The translations under genes and the position numbers were made by a program. A stretch of DNA of 64,000 nt from assembly GCA_034509425.1 (NCBI GenBank), contig JAVTVJ010000794.1:953496-1017495 (forward strand), given 5' to 3'. Shown piece by piece: positions 47,102 to 59,500 of this stretch. Below the pieces are notes generated by a model. That model made no database searches. It was not told where the DNA came from and worked only from the letters and a program-made list of their open reading frames with translations. Position 1 is the stretch's first letter. Each line of letters starts with the position of its first letter. This DNA comes from Eopsaltria australis (Eukaryota; Chordata; Aves; Passeriformes; Petroicidae).

Positions 47102-48012
47102 ACATTTGTTATGATCTAATTATTAAAGTTCTTTAGAGATACCTCTGCCTGAATTAAGGTACAAGCGAGACCATATGCCAATCAATAGCATGAGTTTTAT
47201 TTGATAGTAAATATGAGAGAGAGAGAGAGAAGAAGAGAGAGAAAAGAGGGAGTAGGGGGAAATAAGAGAGAGAGAGAAGAAAAGAGAGAAAAGAGAGAGT
47301 AGGGAGAAAGATGGGGGGGGCAGAGAGGGACAGGGACAAAAAGGTATCACCACTCCGTGGGTCCTGCTGGTGTTCTGATGTCCTCTTCAGCTGGTCTCGG
47401 TGGTGGAAGTCCCCCCAAAAGCACAGAATGCAATGGGTTGATATACACTCAGGCCAGGTGGAAATGTCTGGGCATGTCCCCCCGGGGGAGGGGGCAGCCT
47501 CTAGCAGCAGACTCTGCTTGCATCACGTGCAGTCCTGTGGTGCAAGGCGTCTGGGGGGCACTTTGGGGGGTCTGTGATAGATTGTGACTCCCCCTCAGCT
47601 GCCTCTCACGTGAGAGTCTCATGGATGTGGCTTGTGGGGTTGGGGAGGCTTCACAGCTGGGCCAGTTTGTGTACTGGAGGATGCGTGTGTATTGCCTCTG
47701 ACCAGAGGTTACGCCATCCTCCTCCCCCCTTCAGCTGGGGGCTAAGACTGTGCAAACTTGGCTTCTGTGAGCTGTGCTTTGTCCCCCACCCCAAACTCAG
47801 CCAGAAGCGATTCTCACTACAGCTGGTGACTTCAGCCTCTGTGGACAAATTCCTTTCCCTGAGATGATTGAACAATAGGCTTTTCCCTTTATCTAATCTC
47901 AGCAGTTTGACTCAGTTCAAAGTCCCAGTCAGGTATCTTCAGGGAAGCTTCTCTGATCAAAACTTCATATCAATGTTTGAGGCATGAACTGTTTTCAGTC
48001 TCTGACAACATT
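47102..48012 (-). mobile_element. solo LTR nested in CR1, ACATT target duplication
   Basis: The LTR occupies 47,107-48,007 (901 bp). On the plus strand it begins TGTTATGATC and ends CTCTGACA, and it is bracketed by the exact 5-bp duplication ACATT (47,102-47,106 and 48,008-48,012). AATAAA on the minus strand (antisense at 47,196-47,201), about 90 bp from the left end, sets the orientation. It contains a long GA-rich tract. Because it interrupts a CR1, it is younger than that CR1. It is not obviously related to the other LTRs here. Confidence 0.93.
47214..47310. repeat. GA-rich polypurine tract inside the nested LTR
   Basis: Nearly 100 bp of GAGAGA and GAAAAGAG units with very few pyrimidines lie in the left part of the LTR. 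Long polypurine stretches can adopt triplex (H-DNA) structure. Length variation between individuals is likely. Confidence 0.9.
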
Positions 48013-48475
48013 GAGGGGCTGGAGTGAGTCCAGAGAAGGGCAAAGGAGCTGGGGAAGGGTCTGGAGCACAAGTCCTGTGAGGAGCAGCTGAGGGAGCTGG
48101 GGGTGTTTATCCTGGAGAAAAGGGGGCTCAGGGGTGACCTTATCACTCTCTACAGCTGCCTGAAAGGAGGTTGTGGCCTGGGTTGGCCTCTTCTCCCAGG
48201 TAACAAGTGATAGGACAAGGAGAATTGGCCTCCCGTTGCACCAAGGGAAGTTTATATTCGATATTCAGAAAAATTTCTTCACTGAAAGAAGGTTAAACAT
48301 TGGAATGGACTGCCTAGGGAAGTGGCTGTGTCACTATTGCTGGAAGAGTTCAAAAAACATTTTTATGTGGGATTTTCATGGTATGGTTTAGTGGAACGGT
48401 GGTATTCGGTCAAATTGGGACTTGATTTTAAAGGTGTTTTAAACTTCAGTGATTCTCAGATTCTGTGATCTTTGG

Positions 48476-50290
48476 CAGTCAACAGGTTAATGCTGTCAGT
48501 GATCCCTTGCTACAGCTCCAAAGTGCACTTGTTTGGGCTGCGTGGGAAACAGCCTGTGCTGCATCATGTATACAACCCCAAAGACTGCAGGTTGGCATTA
48601 CTAGAAAAATCCAGATTATTCTCTTGTGCAAATGAGAGTCAGCTTTGGTGTCTGGAATTAGATTATCGAGGCTGCCAAGACAACCCTTTTAATATTTGTG
48701 AGAATATAAATTGCAAAATTTTCCGAGGGTGACTGGGGAATTCTCCCTGAATGTCCTCTGTGTGTTTTTTTAGATGAAGGAAATTTTGCATCTCGGCTTT
48801 TGCAAAGTGTTGTCTCTACTGTGTGGTTGCATTTTGTCCTGATCTCAGAACTCAATACTCTAATATTGCAAGGCCCTTGTTGAGATGGTAGTAGGAACCG
48901 TAATGATCAAAATTCATGTTCTGTTTGAGCTTTTTTATGCTTGGCAAGTGCTTCCAGACATCATTACTTAATCACTTTTTGTGGAGGTCTCAGGGGTTGT
49001 TTTCAGCCAGATTTATTTTTGGATGAAGGCAATATTTTTTTAGAAGTATCTTTGATGAAGTAAATGATAGAAAGGAACTGAAAAGCTGTAATTCAGTCAA
49101 GACATTCACTTATGGCAGAGGTTGTGATAGCAGCTTGATGGAATTAAGATTTTTCTGTTCAGTGCAGAAGCAGGTATTTTGATGTCAAGCACAAAATTAA
49201 ATTATTATTTTTTATTAGTAATGACAAGATTTATATTTTTATGTTTAAATAAATATAATGTAGAAAATAATTTGTTTCCAAATACAGATGACAAAAATAA
49301 CATACTCTTAATTCAGACATGGAATGCATCGTTTGATTATTTATGTAATTTTGGTTTTGTGTTAGTGGTTTTGGCAGTACATCTGAAGATGAAATGTTAT
49401 GGAGAAAATTAAAATCAGTGATCCTTTAAAACTTTATTTATAATGGCAGGATACAAATAATTATTGTGATTGGAAGAATGAAGTTGCTATATCAGAGATG
49501 GTGTAGCTGGAAACATCTGACCCATCTTTGTTAAGGAGAGAAGGAATAAAGCTCTGGCTAACTGCCATGAACCATTTCTGTTCCCCCACTGCTCCAGGGA
49601 AAGTTGTGACTTCCAAATTCCTTTCTTCTCTACCACAGATAGTCCCTTTATTTAAAGCACATCTGGGCCAGGGAGCTCTGCAGCTCAGGGAAATTAAATT
49701 TTGCTGTCCCAATGTGTGCAGACTGGTCAGCTTCATCTGGGGAGAAGCTCTGCAGACATGGGTGTGGTGCTGGAGCTGGGGTGCTGGGCTGGGGGTGCAG
49801 GAAGCACTGCTCCTCGCCAGGCCCATGCTCCCTCTCAGCTTGCTCTCTCGTTCCATCCCTGGGTGGCCAGCATTCTGGTGTGGAAAAAATGCCTCTTTCC
49901 TGCACTTCAGCAAGTTGCTGCTTGTAGTAGTTGTCTGCTTTGTGCATGCACTGTCAATCCAGCTATAAAATCACTTTTGGCATGATTTCTCTGTTACAGT
50001 AGATACTCACTGGCTTGGGCCTTTTTACAAGCACTTGGTTGCTCCATCTCCTAACCTTAAATGATCAGCCATTGGGTTTGGCTTGCAAGTCCCCAGATAA
50101 ATGTTTTAAAATACAGGGGGAAAAAAGCACAGGGGCCCACCCTATAATCAGGAATGGATTGAAGAGAGATCCAATTCAGTCTTTTATATAGTAACTTTAT
50201 ACTTAATAAAGGTTCATCAGAGGCAACAGATACTGAATTCCTGAGGTGGGGTCCTGTGTGAGCCAGTACATTGGTAAGCTAGAATAAATC
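48476..50290. other. gene-free stretch with unassigned overlapping frames
   Basis: No exon is recognised. Two overlapping antisense frames at 49,461-49,913 (minus, 150 codons) and 49,528-49,968 (plus, 146 codons) have no domain, and I do not call either a gene. The rest is AT-rich. Confidence 0.5.
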
Positions 50291-50371
50291 AACAAGTAGT
50301 AAAGTAGGCTATGGATTACATTTAATTATTACTGCTGGAATGCTAAATTCTTCAGTTAATCCTTTGGTTTG
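50291..50371 (+). repeat. 80-bp sequence recurring inside a CR1, copy 1
   Basis: This segment shares about 80% identity with 51,661-51,741. Shared exact blocks are AAGTAGTAAAGTAGG at the left and AGTTAATCCTTTGGTTT at the right, with TTTAATTATT in the middle. Here it lies in single-copy-looking DNA. It has no coding frame, terminal inverted repeat or poly-A tail. Confidence 0.8.
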
Positions 50372-50956
50372 CCTTTTCATGTCAGCAATTTTCTACGTTT
50401 ATTCTGTTGCCTCCTGTTTTGTATCTCATGTCCTAGATAATCCTGGCAATGTGGATAATTGCTTTTAATTTTGATAGATGATAGATTATGTCAATATACA
50501 TATGGAAACAAATGACTCCCTTGTCTTGCATACTCTCTGACCAAATAGATTTTGGGTGGAGTGGTCAGCTAGCTTGTACCCAGCAGAACTACACGATTCA
50601 TGGTGCCTGGGTGTTATATCCACTAAAGAATGGTTACACTCACAGCTACTCATCAGAACATTGTGAGTAACTGAAGTCCTTTCCCTTTATTACACCTGGA
50701 CAGATAAGAGAATTGCTGCTGGAAACTTCCTGAAGTAGTGGCCCAATAAGATGAATTTCAGCAAGAACACACTTATTCCCAGTTGAATCCAACCAACAAA
50801 TAGCTAGACAGTCTCTGTGGATTTGGCAGGGAAGCCCCACTCTTGTGGCTGTGTCTGGACTAGCTTCTATATGGAAAGAACAGAGCCAAAACTTAGATTT
50901 TGTTGATTCTGCAGTTGTTCTGACGGTTAAACAGAGCTGATTTTAAAACTGTGTTG

Positions 50957-52341
50957 CTGACCTGTCAACCTCCACTTTGTGCCTGGGAAGATCATGGAAC
51001 AAATCCTCCTGCAAGCTGTGCTAAGGCCCATGGAGGACAGGGAGGTGTTTCAAGACACCAGCACAGCTTCACCAAGGGCAAGTCCTGCCTGACCAACCCA
51101 GTGATTTTCTGTGGTGGACTGACTGCATCAGTGGACAAGGGAACAGCTGTGGATGTCCTGGGCTTCTGTAAATCCTGCTCTCTAAATTGGAGAGAGATGG
51201 ATTTGAGAAGTGGGCTGTTAGATGGAAAAGAAATTGGTTGGATGGTCACATCCAGAGGGGTCATGGTCAGAGTCCCAATGGACATCAGTGACAAGTGGTG
51301 CCCTCAGGGGTCTGTACTGGGACCAGTGTTTATTTACTGTCTTCATCAGTGATGTAGACAGAGGGGTCGAGTGTACCCTCAGAAAATTTGCAGGTGACCC
51401 CAAGCTGAGAGGTGCTGTTGACACACTTGAAGGATGGGATGCTATCCAGAGGGACCTGGACAAACTATTAAAGTGGGAATCTCAAGAACTGTAACAGGTC
51501 CAAGTGCATGGTGCCTGTACCTGGGTTAGGGCAACCCCCAATATCAACACAGTCTGGGAGATGAAGGGATTGAGAGCAGCCTTGGGGAGTAGGACTTGTG
51601 GTGATGGTGGATGGAAAGATGGGCATGATCCAACAATGAGGGCTTGAAGCCCAGAAAGCCAATAAGTAGTAAAGTAGGATGCAAATTGCCTTTAATTATT
51701 CCTGGTGAAGTGGAAAATTTCTATAGTTAATCCTTTGGTTTTTCAAAATCCAAAATACAGTTAATCGTTGGCTGTATCAAGAACTGTGTCCAGAGGATCA
51801 TGGTACATGATTCTGCCTCTCTATTCCTCTCTGGTGAGATCTCACCTGGAGTTTTGCATCCAGCTCTGGGGTTCTTAGCCCAGAAAAGGCGTGGACATGT
51901 TGAAGGGCCACAGAAATGATTAGAGGGCTGAAATACCTTCCATATGAAGACATGTTGAGATTTGGATTTGTTCAGCCTGGAGAAGAGACGGCTCCAGGGA
52001 GATCTTTTTGCAGCTTTCCAATACTTGCAGGGGGCTTGTGAGAAAGATGAGGACAGATTTTTTTAGCAGGGCTTGTTGTGTACAAGGGGTAATGGTTTTA
52101 AACTAAAAGAAGGTAGATGGATTCTAGAGGTAAGGAAGAGATTTATTACAATGAAGGTGGTAAAACACTGGAACAAGTTACCCAGAAAGGTGACCTATTC
52201 CTGGGAATATTTAAGGTAAAGCTGAATGGGACTCTCAGCAACCCGATTTAGTTGAAGATGTCCTTGGTAATTGTTGGTAGATTTAGTTTAGTCTACCTTT
52301 AAAAGTCATTTCCAACCCAAACTATTCTGTGACTCTGTAGT
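50957..52341 (+). mobile_element. CR1 LINE, plus strand, with internal insertion
   Basis: This is a 5'-truncated CR1 starting in the region upstream of reverse transcriptase (GGAAGATCATGGAACAAATC near 50,986). It encodes [11 protein letters not shown] and ASVDKG, then a damaged motif A region. Later comes a separate frame with FISDVDRGVECTLRKFAGD (FAGD instead of FADD), followed by GAVDTLEGWDAIQRDLDK. The C-terminal region and 3' untranslated region follow, ending ATTCTGTGACTCTGTAG at 52,341. About 100 bp of non-CR1 sequence (roughly 51,662-51,764) interrupt it between GCCCAGAAAGCCAA and CGTTGGCTGTATC. Multiple frameshifts make it inactive. Confidence 0.92.
51661..51741 (+). repeat. 80-bp sequence recurring inside a CR1, copy 2
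   Basis: This is the counterpart of 50,291-50,371, embedded in the CR1 at 50,957-52,341. The whole foreign insert runs to about 51,764 and is edged by the trinucleotide AAT on both sides. The extra bases after 51,741 (TTCAAAATCCAAAATACAG) do not match copy 1. Confidence 0.8.
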
Positions 52342-55300
52342 AGGGGAAAGGGTTCAGAGATGTTCTGTGTTGTGTATTGTGCTAGTCAGATCCATAACCC
52401 ACATGGAGCCACACTCTGACCCAGATCATTCCCCTTTCTCAGAATGAGGTGGAAAAGAAGCGCTGGTGTAGAGAGGGGAAATCCACCTCCACGCAGAAAA
52501 GCTTTCATATATGACAAACAAAAGATTTTCCACTGGTGGAATATCAGGATTAAAACTGAGTCATGCCATAAAAAATTCAAGCAATTCTAACAGTCTTTGT
52601 GTCCATAAAAATCATTTGTTGTTGTGTGAATTTTATAAATTCTAGCTCACTTTTAAGACTGTTTTCTGCAAGAGAAGACATACATAGTATATTGTTGATG
52701 GATTCTATTTTTGCTGCTGGTTGAGTGACAAATTGTGTCTTCTCCAAAGAATTTTGGTATATTTAGCTTAAAAATGAGAGCTGAAAAATGCGTTTTTTAA
52801 TTACAAGCTTGTTTCCAAACAATATCCAAGAAATAATTTATTTAGGTAGTTACTTCTACTGCTTAACCAACAATAAATACATGAAAAAAGTCAATTTTTG
52901 GCACGGTGGTATGTAACACATACTTTATGTAGCACAGCATTGTCAAAAGGCAAGATACATTATATTTGATATATTGTACCATTTGGTTAAGAAAATTGCT
53001 ATCAGTAAGGCTCTACTCACTTTCCATTTGCATGAATATGGAGGATTTTTCTTACTCAGGCAGGCTTGAGGCAAACAGTGTCATGGTTGCCATTTTCATC
53101 TTCATTTTGAACATCTATATTCCCTGTTTTATGCTTTTTGAAATCCCTTGGTTCTCTTCCAGCTCACATATGGGCACAAAGCACCTTGGCTTTCCATCTC
53201 CTGCTGTGCTATTGCTTAAGTACTTACCCTCATTGCATCCTAATTAACGAGAACGTTGCTGACAGGGGCGCAGACAGCAGAACTGGAGGTAAAGTTGTCT
53301 TTTGCATCAAACTGTGCATGTTAATAGATGTAAATAAGTTGTTGAATATTCTTAAAACTGTTGTGCTAGTGAAAAGCTTACTGCCTCTCTCCTGGTGGGG
53401 CTGTTATGTGTCCATCAAATTCATGTAGGTAGCTGACATGATTTGAAGTGCCTTGGCAGATACAAGGTGAACTGGGAAGCATTTGCACATAGACCTCTTA
53501 GATGACAGAAACAAGAGAGGAAGAGGAACCAGTGGCAAAGGGATTAATGGTAATTTGAGGGTTACCGCCCTCCAGCATCTCTGATGTATTGAATGCTCTA
53601 AAAACAAATTTCACAGGGCACTGAGGTGCTGTTGGGGGAATTAACAAACTGGTAGTGGTAGGAGTGGGTTTACAGCCTTGGATCCACCATGAGGCAGTCT
53701 TGGCTGTGCTTTTTCAGCCATCTGTGCTCATTTATTAACCCTTGGGGAGGCTTACAGCTCCTGTAATTTGTTTAACCAGTCATCATGAAAAAATTCCAGT
53801 TATTAGAAGCTGTAGGGTAAGACAGAATACAGAGTCTTTATTACTGTCAGTTTAAGATAATTTTCTATCATGTTTCTATATAAATTATGAGAATGATATG
53901 TTGTCATTTTTTAAAACGTTATGGAATTGGAGGAAGTCAAGCCATTCAATTAAAACAGGGGCAGACAAAACATGTAGAGAGTGTATCTGAAGAGGCTGGA
54001 GACCTGCAAAAAACTTGCTGTGGGAGGATGTTTTTCTTCCTCAATCCATTCACACATTTGCTTTCTCTCCTTTTAATGGCTAAATATTTTATCTCTTTCT
54101 TCTCCAGTACCCCAGAGCTAGGTCTTTTTTCAGGTGCAGTTTCTGTTTACAAACAGTTGCCACTAACATGCCATAAGAACAAAAATACAGGCTTTGTATG
54201 AAGTCTGTTCATCTACAATAAAGACCTGGTTAAAAGTAGGTTTCCTGAAGGGGTATCTTTATCTGACAAGGAACAATCCTATTTAAGCAATCCTATTTTC
54301 TCTGTCAAGACAATGCTCTTTTCCCCTTTTTCACTCCCCAAGTGATTTGGTACCTTTTTATCTTTTTACTTCTCAACTGTCTGAGTTTCGCGAGCTTGAC
54401 ACAGCATGAAAAGCATTTGTGCTTTGTCTGTAACAATAAACATCAGCAAAATTGCCACAAATGCTCCTGTGATAAATTGCCATTAAATACAGCTGCACCT
54501 TTTTGGATGTGGGAGGGAGGGTGGCCATTGGTCTTATCTGAGCTGAGGATAAGCCTGCTTGCTCATGGAGAAGCAAGATGAGGGACCAGATTTGCTCAGC
54601 TGTGTTTATCTTCCCTCCCACACATGTGCCCATACAAGCATCCCACCAGCCGAACGTCAGGCTAATCAAAACAACATAAAGCCGACTGAATCCCAACCAG
54701 CTGCAGCCAGGCTTGTCATGCCTCTACCATTATTATTGTTGCTTCAATTTATAAAATTAGCCTCTGCTAATGGCCCTGGTTGCAGAAGCTTTTCCTTCAA
54801 CTTCTCTGCAGCTCCTATGTCCAGGGACCATCCTGCATGTGACAGCTCTGCAATCCCACCCTAGTGTCTTCTGCAGCTCCACCCTGGGACCTGGGGTTCT
54901 GAAGGCAGTGGGTTCCCATCATACCTCCTGCCACTGGGGTCTGCTCTTTGAGCTGCAAATGAAGTCAAGAACCTTCCCAGAAACAGAAAGGCTTTTGAGC
55001 TCATCAGATGGGTCAAAAATAAAACATAATATATGCTGCTGTGTGAGCTCACTGTGACAGCATTGATCCCTTTACTAAAATTTCTGTGCCTTTTGTAACC
55101 ATTGTCTCCAGTTGGGGTGGCAGAGGGGTTTTATCCATTTCTCATAGCCTTGCAGGAATTGGCAGTGGCTGTTATGGGACCCTCCACCTGACTCATGAGC
55201 ATTTCTCAGGCAGAGTCATCCCAGTGGGCTGCTCATGGATTCTCCCACTACTAGAAAAAAACATGGTGTTGCTTGATACTGTCTGTTGACTTTTGCTGGA

Positions 55301-55839
55301 TTAAGTGGACCTGTGGAGTTCAGAGGTGATGCCATGACTCTTCGTCTCACTGTAAGAAACTGACAGCACAATTTAGGGTTTTGAGTGCAGAGACCAATGC
55401 TGTGCATGCTTCAAAACTCGTGCCAGCTTTTTGAAATGTGTCAATTAGTTCACAGAGGAAAAAGGGGTAAAAAGTGAAAAGTAAGGCATGCTGAAATGGG
55501 AACCCGGTGATACACAAAGCACCTAAACCAGGATCTGTGACTGTCTCTCCCTCAGGCAGGGCTGCTCAGAGCATTGTGTGGTCTGTCTGTTAGTCTTTCA
55601 GTGTGGGAAAGAAGATGCTGGTCCTGCTTTTAGGACCACCATACCCTGCAGTCCTTGTTCCTGCTTTTGTCAGAGGGGAGAGTAGTGTGAATGTGAGAAA
55701 TCACACCCTTTTGGTGAATCCAGGATGGGAGGTGCTACTTCCTCATGCTATCTCTGCCACTATGGCTAGGTGGTGAGGTCCTGCTGCTTTAGCTCTGCTG
55801 TGTACATGGTGTCACACTTGCCCATTCAGTCTGCATAGG
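52342..55839. other. gene-free stretch
   Basis: I recognise no exon, RNA gene or repeat. Open frames are at most about 107 codons and overlap in opposite directions. Confidence 0.55.
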
Positions 55840-56590
55840 CTGGGCTAGAGGGCAATCCAGAGGGACCTGGACAGGCTTAGGAAGTAGGCCTGTGTGAAAC
55901 TGATGGAGTTCAACAAGGTCAAGTGCAAGGTCCATCAGCTGAGTTGGGGTAATCCCAAGCACAAATACAGGCTGAGTGGAGAATGGATTGTGAGCAGTCC
56001 TGGGGAGAAGGACTTGGGGGTGTTGGTGAGGGAGAAGCTCAGCATGATCCAGCAAAGTATGATTGCAGATCAGAAAGCCAGTCTGGGCTACATCCAAAGC
56101 AGCGTGGCCAGCAGGGCGAGGGAGGAGATTCTGCCCTTCTGCTCTGCTCTGCTGACACCCCACCTGGAGTGCTGCATCCAGCTCTGGGGTTCCCAATGTA
56201 AGAATGACATGGACCTGTTTGAGCAGATCCTAAGGTGGCTGGAAGATTATCTGAGGGCTGGAGAACCTTTCCAATGGAGACAGGATGACAGAGCCTGTAC
56301 AGGCTGGAGAAGAGAATGCTCTTGGTAGAGACCTTACAGCACTTCCCAGTACAAGAAGAGAGACTGTAGGAAAGCTGGAGAGGGGCTTTTAACAAGGGCA
56401 TGTAGTGAGAGGTCAAAAGGGAATGGTTTTAAACTAAAAGAGGGTAGATAGATGTTAGGAAGAAATTTTTTTCTGCGAGAGTGGTAAGGCACAGATACAT
56501 GTTGCCCCGGGAAGTTGTCAGTGTCCATCCCTGGAACTGTTCAACATCAGGTTGGATAGGGCCAACCCAAACCATTTTATGATTCTTAGA
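55840..56590 (+). mobile_element. CR1 LINE 3' portion, plus strand
   Basis: The CR1 begins just after the reverse-transcriptase active site (AGGGCAATCCAGAGGGACCT near 55,850). It runs through the C-terminal coding region and 3' untranslated region to TTTTATGATTCTTA. A 144-codon frame at 55,894-56,328 keeps the thumb and C-terminal signature: EFNKVKCKV, EKDLGVLVREKL, SVASRAREEILPFCSAL and PHLECCIQLWGS. The frame is lost before the normal CR1 C terminus, and catalytic motifs are absent through 5' truncation. Confidence 0.92.
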
Positions 56591-59500
56591 GGGAAGGAGA
56601 AATATATGTAATAGAAATAGAAGTTAATGTCTAGCACAGCTGCTGGCACATGTTGCAGCATTTTCCCTCTCTTCCATATCTCTCCATAATTCTTTCCCAC
56701 CCATTTCCCACTGCCAAAATCCTAACTGGTGTTGTGTACAGACCTCAGCTATTACCCCACAAAGGTGACATGAAATTATACCTAATGCTTCCTTGTCCCC
56801 AAAGGCTTAGGCATTAAATGTCACTGAAGGAAAGCTCTTTGTACTGCCTTTATGCCCCCTGTATAATCCAGTATGGCTCCAGCATGTGAGGCTATTCTGA
56901 TCAAGGGTTTGGTCTTGTCACTTGTATAACCAGTATAAGAAGTGAGATCCTGTTCTAAAGAATAATTTGCTCCCCCTGCAGTTTGGTCTTATTCTGGTTT
57001 TACACTTCAGTAATGGTGCTTCCTCAGTGTTAACTCTACGTGCAAGGTTAATTGGTGTATATAAAGCAAGCATGAGGATCATTCACTTAGAAGTGCACAT
57101 GGGAACTTGTAATTTCCCTAAAGGTTTGGCCAGGTTTCATCTATATGCTCCTGGTTTGCAACTGATTTTTATTTCAGACACATGCTTCAGAACTCTCTGG
57201 ATGCTGCCTAGAAACCTGGTTTTAATGAAAACAATCATCTATACATCTCATTCTGGAGAGATCTGCTGGAAATTTTTTCTCCTCTTCCTACTATTTTTAA
57301 AAAATCTTTACAAATATTCTTTATTGCTGTTTTTCAAATTTGTAATTATAATGTGAATGGATCTTTTGTGAAACTTTTCCTTTTTCCCTCTCCTTTTTCT
57401 TTCTTGGGTGGTATTAGCAGTGCGTGGTGCTGGCCCTGCTAGCATGTCCCTGAAGGTGCTCTATCCCTGCAGTATCCCATGGCTCCACTGAGGTTAGTGA
57501 TGGGCTTTACCTCAAGCAGCTCTTTAGGAGAAGGCTTAAATTTTGGTAGATAGGACAGGACCTCAAAACTGCTTTTGTGAACTGTCTGAGACACTTCTGA
57601 AGGTACGCCCTCATCTGTGGCCGCACCCGGACTTATTCAAGTCACCATGTAATAAAACTGCTACTAAAAATCCCACTCTCATTGATGGACTTGGATTGCT
57701 CTTTCATTTGTAGGTCTGGGTCCAGAGATGTGAATTGTCTCTTCCCTTCCACTGGTCCTGAGGTAGGGTTGGAACTATGCTGTCCTCTTCTTGTCTGCTC
57801 TAGGTGATGTGGAGAGCAAGACTCACTCTTACCTTTTTGCTGATTGTGCAGTCTGCTGTCCTCAACAGCAGTCTCAGCCCCTGTTGCCTGTAGCAAGCTC
57901 TCTAGAGACTGAAGATCAGCAGGGGTTTTCTCTACAGGACAGGAGATGGTACGTCCCATTGTCCGTGGATTCAGTTAGTTGCTGAACTTCAAATCTGTAT
58001 CCCAAAAATATGCTTCAATATACTTAGCTTATTTTTGTTCTTCCTCTGATCTTTTAAAAATACCTGTTCTTTAGCTATATGTAGCAGAGCATAGTCTCCA
58101 TAGTCAGATCAGACAAACTGTGGAGAAAGTTTGCTCTTGGGTTATTTATAGAGCTCTAAGTAGCACTGTCCCCTTGCCCTTTTTGTACAAAGCTAGGGCC
58201 TTTTGGGCTGAAAACATTGCCTTATCCTCTTGGTGTGCAGATTGGCCATTCAGAATCCCTTTTTTAGCGAAGTTTGCGTCCCAAGAGGAAAAACTGTATT
58301 TGCAGCTACAAATTTCTCTATTTCCTGTGCCTGATTGAGGTAGTGTAATAAATGCATGCAGAGTTCAGGAGGCTTTTGATAAATCTTGTAGGAATTGCAC
58401 ATATTCTCCATCAATATCAATAGACTTCTGCTACATGATCTCCTCTGAGCCACAGAGCTGCTAGGATTGTCAAACAATCTAGGTCTGTAATCTTTTGGGT
58501 TGTGAATTCAATGTGAGTAGTCAATATACAATACCTTTATAAAACATGGCTACAGGAGCTTTTATCATTCATCCAAATGATGTATTTTCACTAAAGCTTA
58601 GTGCTAACATAGATGTCGTATAATTGATTAAAACGAATAGGTTTTTTCATTAAAGTATTCACAAACTATGAATAGTCTACAGTTTTCCCATGGGTCTTGC
58701 CAGATGGCTGAAATTTGAAATATTTCCTTCTTGTCTGCTAGTCTTCTCTTTTTTTCTCAATTTCTACAGCATGCATCCTTAATACTTACCATTAACAATC
58801 TTCTAGGCCCTTAAAATAGCAAAGATCAATGGACATAGGATGACATCAATTTTTGTGTCAAATTAAAAGACCTTAGGTGCACTGAACTTCATTCTGTCAT
58901 TCACACTATATTTTATTCAAAGAAAAATGTCAACATTTTCATTTACATGAGAAGGCCACCAATATATGGGAGAAAAAGCCTTGCAGGGAAATCTGGTTGC
59001 TCCAAACCCTTTATTAAAAATAGTTTAGTGATCTGTTGTGAAAGGAAGTGTAGGCTCATTGCATACGCAAGGTTGATGCATCCTTTTCCCAAGCACTGGC
59101 TCAACAGTGATATCACATATGGTTAGAAGTGTCATGCACCATGGACTGACATAGTTTTACCAGAAAATTTAAAATGAATGTTAAATACAATCAGCAGGTA
59201 AAGCAAACAAGCCTGTTGGACAAAAAATAGCTTCCTAAAACTTTTATCCAGACACAATTAAATCTTCTTAGACAAGAGAGTGCAGAGCTCACAAAAACAA
59301 CTGGTATCTGCCCTAGGAACTGGAGGAGTCATCAACACTCTTGGCAATTGCAGAACATAACTACTTGCATATCAACAGCATTCTGCAGAATAAATAGATC
59401 ACATTAATTCTTGGTGTGACTCCAGCTGAGATCAGTGATGTTATACCACTGATGAATATGAACAAATTGTGTTAATAATTACTGACTAAGTAGCAGAATA

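Larger units (their letters stand above)
46655..48475 (+). mobile_element. CR1 LINE, plus strand, split by an LTR
   Basis: The CR1 occupies 46,655-47,106 and 48,013-48,475, with a solo LTR between. It is 5'-truncated within the reverse-transcriptase domain. The first part encodes [10 protein letters not shown] and then FAGD (codons at 46,708-46,719), where active CR1 has FADD, so the catalytic pair is mutated. The C-terminal region and the 3' untranslated region follow after the LTR, ending in a TTCTCAGATTCTGTGATC-type tail. The CR1 reads continuously across the LTR (GCAAGAAAGACATT joined to GAGGGGCTGG) once one ACATT is removed. Confidence 0.92.

Noticed and set aside
49461..49968. Antisense pair of frames of 150 and 146 codons
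   Set aside because: Neither shows a domain, signal peptide or compositional bias typical of a gene. Mutual antisense openness is common by chance in moderately GC-rich DNA.
50160..50260. TTTTATATAG followed by TTAATAAAGG, LTR-like promoter and polyadenylation spacing
   Set aside because: The signals are too close together and AT-rich, and no termini or duplication were found.
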